Below, piece by piece: positions 9,541 to 18,063 of a stretch of 64,000 bases of DNA (positions are counted from its first letter, which is position 1; the number at the start of each line of letters is the position of its first letter). The stretch is taken from the NCBI RefSeq assembly GCF_900188355.1, contig NZ_FZNX01000005.1:310001-374000 (forward strand), given 5' to 3'. The stretch is from Lutibacter flavus (GTDB lineage: Bacteria; Bacteroidota; Bacteroidia; Flavobacteriales; Flavobacteriaceae). The notes under the pieces are model-generated. The model was not told the origin of the DNA and made no database searches. It worked only from the letters and a program-made list of their open reading frames with translations. Made by a program: the position numbers and the translations under genes.

Positions 9541-9561
9541 ACACTGAGCCTATCGAAGTGT
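9541..9561. repeat. Short palindromic intergenic repeat
   Basis: ACACT/AGTGT ends surround GAGCCTATCGA. The core TGAGCnnnnTCGAAG is shared with the other repeat type in this gap, so the two look like variants of one repeat family. Confidence 0.55.
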
Positions 9562-9624
9562 AGTTTCGGGCTCTAATAATGTAATTCTGAAATAAATTCA
9601 GTTTGACGAAAAAGTAGAAGAAAT

Positions 9625-10833
9625 ATGAAGAAAAAGTTTATAATAATAGGTGGCGGAGCTGCAGGGTATTTTGCGGCAATAAATGCTGCTGAATTAAATG
9701 CTGATTTAGAAGTAATTATTTTAGAAGGTAGTAACAAAGTATTGCAAAAAGTAAAAGTGAGTGGAGGTGGACGTTGCAACGTTACAAATGCGTGTTTTAC
9801 TCCAAGTGAGTTGATAGAATTCTATCCAAGAGGTAAAAGGGAATTGTTAGGGCCGTTTCATCAATTTATGACTGGTGATACAATGGAATGGTTTGAAAAT
9901 AGAGGAGTTTCTTTAAAAATTGAAGATGACAATCGCATTTTTCCAGAATCTAATTCGTCGCAAACCATCATAGATTGTTTTTTAGAAAGCGCTAAAAATG
10001 CTGGCGTTATTTTAAAAACAAGTACTAGAGTTGAGACAATTGAAAAAAGCGAAAATAAATTTATAGTAAAAACCAATTTGGAAGAATTTATAGCCGATTA
10101 TTTATTGGTTGCTTCTGGAAGTAATTCAAAAGTATGGAATATGATGGAAGGGTTAGGGCATTCTGTGATAAAACCAGTTCCTTCATTATTTACCTTTAAT
10201 ATTATAGATGATAGATTAAAAGATATTCCTGGAACTTCGGTTCCAAATGCTTCCGTTAAGGTATTGAATTCAAAATTATCTGAACAAGGTCCATTATTAA
10301 TAACCCATTGGGGTTTAAGCGGACCGGGAATTTTGAAGTTATCAGCTTGGGGAGCGTTAGAATTACATCAAAAAGGTTATCAATTTGAAATCGAAGTTAA
10401 TTGGTTGTCTAAAAAGTTTGAAACTGTTTTAGAGTTCTTAAAATCAGAACGGCAAAAAAATTCTAAAAAACAAATCATTTTACGCTCTGTTTTTGAAGAA
10501 GTCTCAAAGCGGTTATGGGAAAAATTTATAATTGCAGCTCAAATTTCGACAGATTCACAATGGGCACAATTAAACAATAAGCAATTAGAAAATTTAGCAA
10601 AACAATTAACGCAATGTGTTTTTAAAGTAAATGGAAAAAGCACTTTTAAAGATGAATTTGTTACCGCAGGGGGCATTGACTTAAAAGAAATTAACTTTAA
10701 ACGATTTGAAAGTAAATTGCATCCAAATTTATTTTTTGCTGGGGAAGTTTTAAATATTGATGCTATTACCGGTGGATTCAATTTTCAAAATGCCTGGACT
10801 GGTGGTTGGATTGTGGCAAACTCATTAGTTTAA
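9625..10833 (+). CDS. NAD(P)/FAD-dependent oxidoreductase, HI0933/BaiN-like
   Basis: 402-residue cytosolic flavoprotein. The N-terminus holds the dinucleotide-binding motif GGGAAG (residues 9-14), then KVKVSGGGRCNVTN typical of HI0933-like proteins, and the C-terminus holds the FAD-contacting FAGEVLNIDAITGGFNFQNAWTGG region split here as FAGEVLNIDAITGG and FNFQNAWTGG. Length matches the family. The physiological substrate of this widespread family is mostly unknown. It stands alone between repeat-rich DNA and a strong terminator; neighbours give no functional clue. Confidence 0.88.
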   Translation: MKKKFIIIGGGAAGYFAAINAAELNADLEVIILEGSNKVLQKVKVSGGGRCNVTNACFTPSELIEFYPRGKRELLGPFHQFMTGDTMEWFENRGVSLKIEDDNRIFPESNSSQTIIDCFLESAKNAGVILKTSTRVETIEKSENKFIVKTNLEEFIADYLLVASGSNSKVWNMMEGLGHSVIKPVPSLFTFNIIDDRLKDIPGTSVPNASVKVLNSKLSEQGPLLITHWGLSGPGILKLSAWGALELHQKGYQFEIEVNWLSKKFETVLEFLKSERQKNSKKQIILRSVFEEVSKRLWEKFIIAAQISTDSQWAQLNNKQLENLAKQLTQCVFKVNGKSTFKDEFVTAGGIDLKEINFKRFESKLHPNLFFAGEVLNIDAITGGFNFQNAWTGGWIVANSLV

Positions 10834-10838
10834 ATAAA

Positions 10839-10874
10839 AAAGATGCTTTCAAGTTGTATGAAAGCATCTTTTTA
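10839..10874. terminator. Bidirectional intrinsic terminator
   Basis: AAAGATGCTTTCA/TGAAAGCATCTTT stem (13 bp) with a 7-nt loop and A/T tails, placed between two convergent genes. Confidence 0.85.
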
Positions 10875-10892
10875 AATATATCATTTTATAGT

Positions 10893-11930
10893 TTATTCTG
10901 TATATGGATCCAAAGTAACAATGGAACCATCTTTATTATAGGTGATTTCAGTAACCTTAACAGATCTTAAATGTGTTATACCTTTAGATAATGAGGAATC
11001 GTGATAAAACAAATACCATTTTCCTTCAACCTCACAAATAGAATGATGCGATGTCCAACCAACTACTGGGTTTAATATTCTTCCTCCGTAAGTAAAAGGC
11101 CCATATGGATTTTTACTCATTGCATAGCAAATAAAATGAGTGTCACCTGTAGAGTAAGAAAAATAGTAGTTATCGTTGTATTTATGAACCCACGCAGCTT
11201 CAAAAAAGCGTCGGTCAGTATCGCCAGACAAAAGAGGGTTTCCTTTTTCATCCAGAATAACAACATCCTTTGGTTCTTCTGAAAATTCCAATAAATCATC
11301 AGTCATTTTCGCAATTTTAGGACTTAATGCCTGCTCGTGATCTTCAGGTATATGAGCAGTAGGACTGGTTTCTTGTGTTGCATTAAAAGTACCAGTTCTC
11401 CATCGTTGTAATTGTCCGCCCCATAATCCTCCGAAATACATGTAATATTCTCCATCATCATCTTTAAATACAGCTGGGTCAATTGAAAAACTTCCTTTGA
11501 TTGCTTTAGGTTGTGGAGTAAAAGGACCAATGGGTGAATCACTTATAGCAACACCAATACGGAAAATACCATCATATCCTTTTGCAGGAAAAAATAAATA
11601 AAATTTCCCATCTTTTTCATGGGCGTCTGGTGCCCACATTTGTTTTTCAGCCCAAGCAACATCATCTACATGAAGGGCAACGCCATTATCAATAGCCTCG
11701 CTATTCATACTGTCCATAGAAATTACATGGTAATCTTCCATTGCAAAATGGCTTCCTAAATCATCAAATGCTTCTCCGGCATCAATATCATGTGAAGGGT
11801 AAATATAAATTTTCCCATTAAATACATGGGCAGATGGATCTGCAGTATATATATGATTTACTAAAGGTTGCGAAATCGCTTTCTCATTTAATTTGTTAAA
11901 ATCTACATGGTCAATACTATCTTCGGGCAT
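10893..11930 (-). CDS. Glycoside hydrolase family 43 (beta-xylosidase/arabinosidase type)
   Basis: 345 residues, no signal peptide, so probably cytosolic. The three GH43 acidic residues are recognisable: Asp31 in YTADPSAHVF (base), Asp151 in SIDPAVF (pKa modulator) and Glu244 in RFFEAAWVHK (acid). It would release xylose or arabinose from imported xylo-oligosaccharides. It follows the GPH transporter by 22 bases and the GH10 gene beyond, the same strand, as one module: extracellular cutting, import, cytosolic hydrolysis. Exact specificity (xylose against arabinofuranose) cannot be read from the sequence alone. Confidence 0.92.
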   Translation of the reverse strand: MPEDSIDHVDFNKLNEKAISQPLVNHIYTADPSAHVFNGKIYIYPSHDIDAGEAFDDLGSHFAMEDYHVISMDSMNSEAIDNGVALHVDDVAWAEKQMWAPDAHEKDGKFYLFFPAKGYDGIFRIGVAISDSPIGPFTPQPKAIKGSFSIDPAVFKDDDGEYYMYFGGLWGGQLQRWRTGTFNATQETSPTAHIPEDHEQALSPKIAKMTDDLLEFSEEPKDVVILDEKGNPLLSGDTDRRFFEAAWVHKYNDNYYFSYSTGDTHFICYAMSKNPYGPFTYGGRILNPVVGWTSHHSICEVEGKWYLFYHDSSLSKGITHLRSVKVTEITYNKDGSIVTLDPYTE

Positions 11931-11952
11931 AATCTTAATAAGTTGCTGTTAT

Positions 11953-13392
11953 TTATTCTGTTAATCTTCTTTCTTTTAAATCTGATTCTATTTTAACTTC
12001 CATTTTCTTGTTAATTTCATAGAAAAATAATATCCCAACACCAATTAAAAATGGAATAGCAGGAAATATACTTACTAATAATTTAATACCATTAATGGCA
12101 CTGTCTGGCTGTGTCAATGAATTAGGTACATAATTAAATACACCTAAAAACCAAGTTGTTAATGCCCCACCAATACTTAAACCGGCTTTTAAACCAACCA
12201 TCATAGCAGAAAAAATTATTGCAGTTGCGCGTCTATTGTTTTTCCATTCAGAAAAATCTGCCACATCTGCAATCATTGCCCATAAAATTGGAATTGTTAT
12301 TCCATAAAAGAAACCGTGAAGTATCTGAGAAAGGAACATTAATGTCACCGATTTAGGAGGGTATAAATAAAAGGCCATTATAAATAATGTTGAAATAAAT
12401 AAAAACAATGAAAACACATCTCTTTTACCGTATTTATCAGCTAGTTTTTTAGATAAAGTAATACCGACAATCATAAAAATAATTCCACCTGCATTAAAAA
12501 GTCCAAAACCTGCCGAAATTGGATCATCTCCAAAGAAATTGATTCCAATACCTGATAGAAAATCTAATATTGGCTTTATAAATTCCTTTAAGTAATCACT
12601 ATCAACATAGTTTTTAAAATAATAAACATAGGAACCACCTTTCATTGCGAGTGTAACAAATATTAATGTTGTAAGCGAAAGCATTATTATCCAAGGTTTA
12701 TTCTTTTTCAAATCCCCTAGATCTTCTTTTATACTTGATTTTTGTTCAGGCTTAGGAACGATACGTTCTCTGGTAGAAAAAAAAGTTATTAGTAACATAA
12801 CTGTTCCAATAATTGCTAAATAAGTCATTACCTTTTCAATACCAACTGCTTTATCACCACCACCTGCGTATTCAATAATTGGCAACATAAATACCTGTAC
12901 AAAAAATTGCGCAAACATAACAGCAACAAATCGATAAGATGACATGCTGTTTCGTTCACCCATATCTCCTGTAATTACTCCGCTTAGTGCTGAATATGGT
13001 AAATTATTGGCTGCATACAGTAATAATAATAAGGTATAAGTTATAATGGCATATATCACTTTTCCTTTGTAAGAAAAGTCAGGAGTTGAAAAGGCTAATA
13101 AAGCCATTACTCCCAACGGAATTGCAGACCATAATATCCAAGGACGGAATTTCCCCCATTTTGTACTCGTTCTGTCGGCTAATACGCCAATAATTGGGTT
13201 AAATATAAATGCGGCTATTAATCCAACAACTAGCATTATTATAGAAGAATGCTTTGGTGATAACCCATATATATCTGTATAGAAATAAGCAAGATAGGTT
13301 ATCAATGTTTGAAATACCAAGTTAGCGGCAAGATCGCCTAAACTATATCCAATTTTTTCTTTAATGGATAATTTTTGGGAATTAGAGCTCAT
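11953..13392 (-). CDS. GPH-family glycoside:cation symporter
   Basis: 479-residue, about 12-helix inner-membrane protein of the glycoside-pentoside-hexuronide:cation symporter family. Family features include IGYSLGDLAANLVFQ near the N-terminus, GVLADRTSTKWGKFRPW in the first cytoplasmic loop and the second-half loop KKLADKYGKRD. Placement between GH10 and GH43 genes on one strand suggests uptake of xylobiose or other xylo-oligosaccharides. Spacings of 54 and 22 bases suggest one operon. Substrate is inferred from context. Confidence 0.92.
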   Translation of the reverse strand: MSSNSQKLSIKEKIGYSLGDLAANLVFQTLITYLAYFYTDIYGLSPKHSSIIMLVVGLIAAFIFNPIIGVLADRTSTKWGKFRPWILWSAIPLGVMALLAFSTPDFSYKGKVIYAIITYTLLLLLYAANNLPYSALSGVITGDMGERNSMSSYRFVAVMFAQFFVQVFMLPIIEYAGGGDKAVGIEKVMTYLAIIGTVMLLITFFSTRERIVPKPEQKSSIKEDLGDLKKNKPWIIMLSLTTLIFVTLAMKGGSYVYYFKNYVDSDYLKEFIKPILDFLSGIGINFFGDDPISAGFGLFNAGGIIFMIVGITLSKKLADKYGKRDVFSLFLFISTLFIMAFYLYPPKSVTLMFLSQILHGFFYGITIPILWAMIADVADFSEWKNNRRATAIIFSAMMVGLKAGLSIGGALTTWFLGVFNYVPNSLTQPDSAINGIKLLVSIFPAIPFLIGVGILFFYEINKKMEVKIESDLKERRLTE

Positions 13393-13446
13393 TTTTTATA
13401 TTTTATTAATTTGGATAACTATATGGTATTAAATGAAGTAACTATT

Positions 13447-14580
13447 CTATTCTGATTTGTTTTTTTCTTCTTTAAGTGCTAAGATATTGTAATATGCTTT
13501 TTTTGGTTTAAATTCTCTGTCAAATAATAATGGATAATTTGTTCGTCCTTTTATTGGCCAATCATTTTTCCAAGATTGCCCATCATTAACACCCCAAAAA
13601 GTAACTCTACTTATTTTATCTTGATGCTTTAAGAATAGTTTAAAAATATCAGCATATCGTTTGGCTAATTTAGTTTGTATGGAATCGGGAAGACTTTCCG
13701 GGTAAGGATTCATAAACTCGCTGCCTTCAAAATTTTGATTTACATCGGCTCCTTGTAAATTCCAAGGACTTGGTATAACTGTAATATCAAGTTCTGTAAT
13801 TGCAACTTTTACACCAAGTGAAGCATAGTCTAATATACTTTTTTCAATTTCTTCTATAGATGGAGTTTCAAGATTCCAATGACCTTGCATACCAATACCA
13901 TCAACTTTAACACCGCTTTCTTGCAATTTTTTTATCAGTTTAATTGCTCCTTCTCTTTTAGCAGGGTTTGTCATACTATAATCATTATAAAATAACTCAG
14001 CTTCAGGGTCAGCATCAGCAGCTAATTTAAAAGCGAGGGCTAAAAACTCTTCGCCTAAAGCATCTAGAAATACTGAATTTCTTAAGGTTCCATCATCATT
14101 TAAAGCTTCATTTACAACATCCCAAGAATTAATTTTTCCTTTATATCTCCCAACAATTGTGTTAATATGATTCTGCATGAAGCTAACCATCTCTGTGCTG
14201 TCTATTATTTGAGTCATAAAAGGTGCAAGTTGGCTGTGCCATATTAAGGTATGCCCATGAATAAACATATTATTTTTTTCTCCCAAAGCAACAAATTTAT
14301 CTGGCAATTCAAAATTAAAAGTATCTTTTGAAGGATGAATATGCATTGACTTCATCATATTTTCGGCTGTGATACTATTAAATTCCTTTTTAATTAAGGA
14401 AGAAACAAGTGTATCACTTTCTTCAATTTGGCTTGCGCTTAAAGCAGCCCCAATATAAAAATTTTCTTTAAAAGCATTTTTAATAGATAATGCTTCTTTA
14501 GGCTCTTGGGCGTTTTGACAACAACTACTTAATATAAGAACTGTTGTTAAAAGATAAAATAATGGTTTAATAAATTTCAT
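13447..14580 (-). CDS. Endo-1,4-beta-xylanase, GH10, lipoprotein
   Basis: Cuts internal beta-1,4 xylosidic bonds. The 377-residue protein has a lipoprotein signal with lipobox LSSC (Cys20), so it is membrane-anchored, probably on the outer membrane. Catalytic residues are clear: acid/base Glu158 in WDVVNEAL and nucleophile Glu263 in ITELDITV. An ATG 21 bases upstream (14601) would put seven polar/hydrophobic residues before the signal peptide; the start at 14580 gives a standard KFIK lipoprotein signal and was preferred. First gene of the three-gene xylan module, with a LacI-type palindrome 38 bases upstream. Confidence 0.93.
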   Translation of the reverse strand: MKFIKPLFYLLTTVLILSSCCQNAQEPKEALSIKNAFKENFYIGAALSASQIEESDTLVSSLIKKEFNSITAENMMKSMHIHPSKDTFNFELPDKFVALGEKNNMFIHGHTLIWHSQLAPFMTQIIDSTEMVSFMQNHINTIVGRYKGKINSWDVVNEALNDDGTLRNSVFLDALGEEFLALAFKLAADADPEAELFYNDYSMTNPAKREGAIKLIKKLQESGVKVDGIGMQGHWNLETPSIEEIEKSILDYASLGVKVAITELDITVIPSPWNLQGADVNQNFEGSEFMNPYPESLPDSIQTKLAKRYADIFKLFLKHQDKISRVTFWGVNDGQSWKNDWPIKGRTNYPLLFDREFKPKKAYYNILALKEEKNKSE

Positions 14581-14617
14581 GAAAATTAGATTTGAATTCA
14601 CAATTAATTGCTAATAA

Positions 14618-14629
14618 GCAATCGATTGC
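14618..14629. promoter_or_regulatory. LacI-type operator palindrome before the xylan operon
   Basis: Perfect 12-bp palindrome GCAATCGATTGC with the central CG typical of LacI-family operators, in the leader/promoter region of the GH10 gene. No LacI-family regulator is encoded in the window, so the binding protein would be elsewhere. Confidence 0.6.
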
Positions 14630-14691
14630 GTAAAGCTAAACAAATCTTAATTATTAAACAAATTAGTACTGCTATTTTGATGCTTTAAGTT

Positions 14692-14925
14692 TTAGGCAAG
14701 TTGACCTCTATGAGGTTTTAAAGCATCTCTAAAGGTTTTCATATCAACTTCATCCACAATTACAAAAGCAATAGTGTGCATTTCGGATAGTGTTGCATAA
14801 TTAATTTCGTAATAATGGAGTTTTTCAATAGCTGAGAATTCTTTTAAATGAATGCAGTGATGCTCGGCTGTTTTTTGTGAAGCAGGTCCTCTAAAATCCC
14901 ATATTAGTTTTAGTTTTTTATCCAA
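14692..14925 (-). CDS. Small conserved-looking protein of unknown function (77 aa)
   Basis: Not recognised. A soluble 77-residue protein without signal peptide, containing WDFRGPASQKTAEHH, a His pair and the ending FRDALKPHRGQLA. It begins 10 bases after the thiamine pyrophosphokinase stop on the same strand, so the two are probably co-transcribed. Codon use and composition match its neighbours, and the amino-acid composition looks like a folded protein rather than noise. No function should be assigned from this. Confidence 0.7.
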   Translation of the reverse strand: MDKKLKLIWDFRGPASQKTAEHHCIHLKEFSAIEKLHYYEINYATLSEMHTIAFVIVDEVDMKTFRDALKPHRGQLA

Positions 14926-14935
14926 AATAGTTATT

Positions 14936-15544
14936 TTAAAAATTACTTAGGTAAACTAGTAAGTTACCTTTTTCATAAGAAATTAGTACATTCTCATCCG
15001 TTGCTTTATTTCTTGTTCCAATGCGTTCTCCAAAGGTTAAAGTTTCGTCTTTAAGCGGATAAAGTAATCCTTTGGTTACAATTCCAAACGCATTTGGAAA
15101 AGGAATTAATGAAATATTTCGCCCTTTTACGTTTGTTAACAAGATGCTTTCTTCAATAAAAAAATATTTTCCATAATCGTCAAAAAAGAAAATAGATAAG
15201 CCAAGTTTCCATTGTAAAGCGGTACTTATGTTTCCCAAAAAATGATCATGTTCTTTTCCGCTTCCACCATATACATCAATTTCAGAAAATCCACGTTGTT
15301 TAAGAATCTGCAAGGCCTTTTCAAAATCTGTAAATTCTTGATCGGGTGTTTTTATAACTTCAACAGAGGTTGGAATGGTATTTATAGAGTCAAAATCTCC
15401 AGTAACCAAATCTGGAATAATATTATTTGCTTCAAAGTAATTGTACGCACCATCTATTGCACAGACAATTTCATATTTACTAAGGTCTGGAAAAGTTGCT
15501 GGTTCTGAACCATTGAGCAAAATAAAAGCCTTTTTCGTTTTCAT
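14936..15544 (-). CDS. Thiamine pyrophosphokinase
   Basis: Transfers pyrophosphate from ATP to thiamine, giving thiamine diphosphate. 202 residues from the ATG at 15544 (KTKKAFILLNG start); a longer frame to 15613 adds 23 residues with no family support. Visible family motifs are CAIDGAYNYF, PDLVTGDFDS (Asp residues for metal and substrate) and the later YGGSGKEHDHFLGN. It is followed at 10 bases by the 77-residue unknown gene. No thiamine biosynthesis gene is near, so salvage is as plausible as de novo supply. Confidence 0.9.
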   Translation of the reverse strand: MKTKKAFILLNGSEPATFPDLSKYEIVCAIDGAYNYFEANNIIPDLVTGDFDSINTIPTSVEVIKTPDQEFTDFEKALQILKQRGFSEIDVYGGSGKEHDHFLGNISTALQWKLGLSIFFFDDYGKYFFIEESILLTNVKGRNISLIPFPNAFGIVTKGLLYPLKDETLTFGERIGTRNKATDENVLISYEKGNLLVYLSNF

Positions 15545-15600
15545 CGAAAGCAAAAATAATGAAAAACTTGCATTAAAATGATACGAATATTTTAAATTCA

Positions 15601-15637
15601 AAAAAATCGCCATTCCTTGTTGATTTTTTAGAATGGC
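15601..15637 (-). terminator. Intrinsic terminator after the ExbB-like gene
   Basis: On the minus strand GCCATTC and GAATGGC (15631-15637 and 15609-15615) form a 7-bp stem followed by a T-run, directly downstream of the ExbB-like gene. Confidence 0.6.
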
Positions 15638-15649
15638 AATTGATTTATT

Positions 15650-16039
15650 TTATTTTTTTATCCAAGTAAGGATAATAATTCCTAATCTGGCAATTAAGAA
15701 AGCAAACATTCCAAATAAAGGTGAGAGTATCGCAATTTTTAATCCACCAGCTAAAACGGCAGGGGAAATATCACCTGCAGCTTCAATAGCATCAAAAGCA
15801 GAAATTAAACCAATCATTTGGCCTAAAAAGCCCCAAACCAAAACAAATAAACTTATTGAACTAACTAAAGTAATGGTTTTATCTCTCGTAGACGGTTTCA
15901 AAAATCCTCTAATCAGTAATGATATAATAGCAATTAAAATAAAAAGAGTTGTGTACATAAAAAGTGGTCCACCTTCATTTAATCTTGCAATAAATGGGTT
16001 CCCAACTAGAGGAACAATACTTTGTAAAACTAATAACAT
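15650..16039 (-). CDS. MotA/TolQ/ExbB-like membrane channel protein
   Basis: 129-residue protein with three hydrophobic helices (about residues 25-45, 58-82 and 98-126). The segment GGLKIAILSPLFGMFAFLIARLGIIIL matches the last two-helix region of the ExbB/TolQ family in pattern (GLKIA...P), given here only in part. It is shorter than canonical ExbB (about 220-270 residues) but similar short versions exist in this phylum. No ExbD or TonB gene accompanies it, so an energising role is uncertain. Monocistronic, with its own terminator. Confidence 0.7.
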   Translation of the reverse strand: MLLVLQSIVPLVGNPFIARLNEGGPLFMYTTLFILIAIISLLIRGFLKPSTRDKTITLVSSISLFVLVWGFLGQMIGLISAFDAIEAAGDISPAVLAGGLKIAILSPLFGMFAFLIARLGIIILTWIKK

Positions 16040-16250
16040 AATAAGATTTTTTTAAGATTAATTCTTCAAATTTATTTTTTAAATTACAGTAATTTATTTT
16101 AATTCGATTATTAACAGAAAAGAGCCTACATTCAACTGATTAAATGCGGTTTTTGTTAAAAAAGGGTGAAATTCAGTAATATTTAGATCTTTTTCTGATT
16201 TCCGTCGCTAATTGAAATTTTTAATCATAAAAATATGCATATTGCAAGTT

Positions 16251-17321
16251 ATGACTATAAAAGGTAATGTAATTCAATATTTAATTACGGTTTTAAGTCA
16301 CTCAATATTTTGGGTGATTATTTATTTTTTTTATGCTTATTTTTTAGGTTATGGTAGTTCAAATATAGGATATGTAAATTTATTTTCAGGGTTTTTAATG
16401 CCAGTTACCATTTTTATAAGCTATTTTGTAATCTACTATTTAGTACCAAATTATTTATTAACTAAAAAATACAAATACTTTATTTTATATAGTATTTATA
16501 CCTTTATCCTATCTATATATGCAATAATAATGTCCATCCTTTACGGATTGATTTATTCGGAAGGATTAAAAGAAGAAAATACAGTTCCTTTAACCAAAAC
16601 ATTACCGTTTATTGTTCTAGGTGTTTTTTTTGTTGTTATGATTGTTGTTTCGTTAAGTTTAATAATGCACAATTATAAATCTATTATAAGTAATGAAAAT
16701 TTACACAGTAAAATTTTAAAAACCCAACTTCAGTTAAAAGAACAAGAATTGAAATTCTTAAAAATGCAAATACATCCGCATTTTTTATTTAATTCATTAA
16801 ATACTATATATGGTTTTGCTCTTAAAAAAGGGGATGAGGCACCAGAAATGATTTTGAAACTTTCTAATTTACTGGATTATATTTTATATCAAATAGAAAA
16901 ACCACGGGTGTTATTACAGGATGAAATAAACCATCTAATGGATTATGTTTCTCTGGAAAAGATGCGTTTTCATGATACTTTGGAAGTAACAATAGATATG
17001 AATGTTTATAATGAAAATGTGGAAATAGCACCAATGTTATTAATTCCTTTTGTTGAAAATAGTTTTAAACACGGAACTATATTTGATGGAAAATTAAAAG
17101 TTAAAATTATTATTGAAACAAAGGAGAACGAATTATTATTTGAAATAGTAAATTCATCAACAAAGGAAAACGGCTCTCTTAAAGGAATAGGTTTAGAAAA
17201 CATTGAAAAACGGCTTGAAATGTTATATCCTAATTCTTATAAATTAGAAATTGCACAAACTAAAAATGAGTTTAAAGCACAGCTTGAAATTAGTAATTTG
17301 AAACAATTGAAAAATGAATAA
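16251..17321 (+). CDS. LytS-type sensor histidine kinase
   Basis: 356-residue membrane kinase. Four hydrophobic segments lie in residues 10-140, followed by a coiled linker and a His_kinase domain with QIHPHFLFNSLNT (phospho-accepting His177) and an HATPase-like C-terminus with PFVENSFKHG and GIGLENIEKRL. The ATG at 16251 was chosen; the open frame upstream to 16212 lacks support. It overlaps the next gene, a LytTR response regulator, by 8 bases, so they are a cognate pair. The signal sensed is unknown; the short periplasmic loops suggest a membrane or small-molecule cue. Confidence 0.92.
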   Translation: MTIKGNVIQYLITVLSHSIFWVIIYFFYAYFLGYGSSNIGYVNLFSGFLMPVTIFISYFVIYYLVPNYLLTKKYKYFILYSIYTFILSIYAIIMSILYGLIYSEGLKEENTVPLTKTLPFIVLGVFFVVMIVVSLSLIMHNYKSIISNENLHSKILKTQLQLKEQELKFLKMQIHPHFLFNSLNTIYGFALKKGDEAPEMILKLSNLLDYILYQIEKPRVLLQDEINHLMDYVSLEKMRFHDTLEVTIDMNVYNENVEIAPMLLIPFVENSFKHGTIFDGKLKVKIIIETKENELLFEIVNSSTKENGSLKGIGLENIEKRLEMLYPNSYKLEIAQTKNEFKAQLEISNLKQLKNE

Positions 17322-18030
17322 AATAATACAATGCATTATTGTGGACGATGAGCCAATAGCGCGTGAAATTTTAGAAAATCATTTAAAAAAAATTGAAACT
17401 ATAAATGTTGTTGCAAGTTGCAAAAATGCTATAGAAGCGTTCAATGAAATAAATATTCATCAAATAGACTTACTATTTTTAGATATTAATATGCCCGAAA
17501 TATCAGGTTTGTCTTTTGCTAAATCAATTAATAAAAACATTAAAATAATATTTACTACTGCATATAGAGAATATGCTGTTGACGGATTTAATTTACAAGC
17601 AGTTGATTATTTATTAAAGCCAATTTCTTTTGAAAGATTATTACAGGCGGTAAACAAATATTTAGGTGAAAATATACCAGTATTTGCAGAATCAGTTTCA
17701 GAAATTGTGCAAGAAAAGAACATTTTTATTTTTGTACGTTCAGATCGTAAAATGATAAAAATTAATTTTTCAGAAATAAATTACTTGGAAAGCTTTAGCG
17801 ATTATGTAAAAATTCATTTAGAGGATAAAATGATTGTAACGCGCGAAACTATTACAAATATTGAGGCTAAACTACCACAAAAAGAATTTATTAGAGTTCA
17901 TAGGTCATTTATAGTGTCAATGGCTAAAATAAACTCATTTACCAGTGAATTTATTGAGGTTGATAAAAAAGCAATTCCAATAAGTAGAAGTTATAAAAAA
18001 GATGTGTTGTTGAGATTAGAAAATGTTTAA
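17314..18030 (+). CDS. LytTR-family response regulator
   Basis: 238-residue DNA-binding regulator paired with the LytS-type kinase that overlaps it by 8 bases. Receiver domain: acidic DDE near residue 12, phospho-accepting Asp57 in FLDINMPE, Thr in FTTAYREYA and the conserved Lys in DYLLKPI. The C-terminal LytTR domain (about 135-238) has NYLESFSDYVKIHL and FIRVHRSFIVS. Targets are not visible; the downstream gene starts right after it but has its own -7-like box. Confidence 0.93.
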   Translation: MNKIIQCIIVDDEPIAREILENHLKKIETINVVASCKNAIEAFNEINIHQIDLLFLDINMPEISGLSFAKSINKNIKIIFTTAYREYAVDGFNLQAVDYLLKPISFERLLQAVNKYLGENIPVFAESVSEIVQEKNIFIFVRSDRKMIKINFSEINYLESFSDYVKIHLEDKMIVTRETITNIEAKLPQKEFIRVHRSFIVSMAKINSFTSEFIEVDKKAIPISRSYKKDVLLRLENV

Positions 18031-18040
18031 ACAAATCATT

Positions 18041-18048
18041 TATATTTG
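18041..18048 (+). promoter_or_regulatory. -7 box before the diphosphomevalonate decarboxylase gene
   Basis: TATATTTG matches TAnnTTTG. It overlaps an upstream in-frame TTG (18046), which makes the TTG at 18064 the more likely translation start. No clear -33 element is seen. Confidence 0.45.
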
Positions 18049-18063
18049 TTCAAAATTTTTGTT

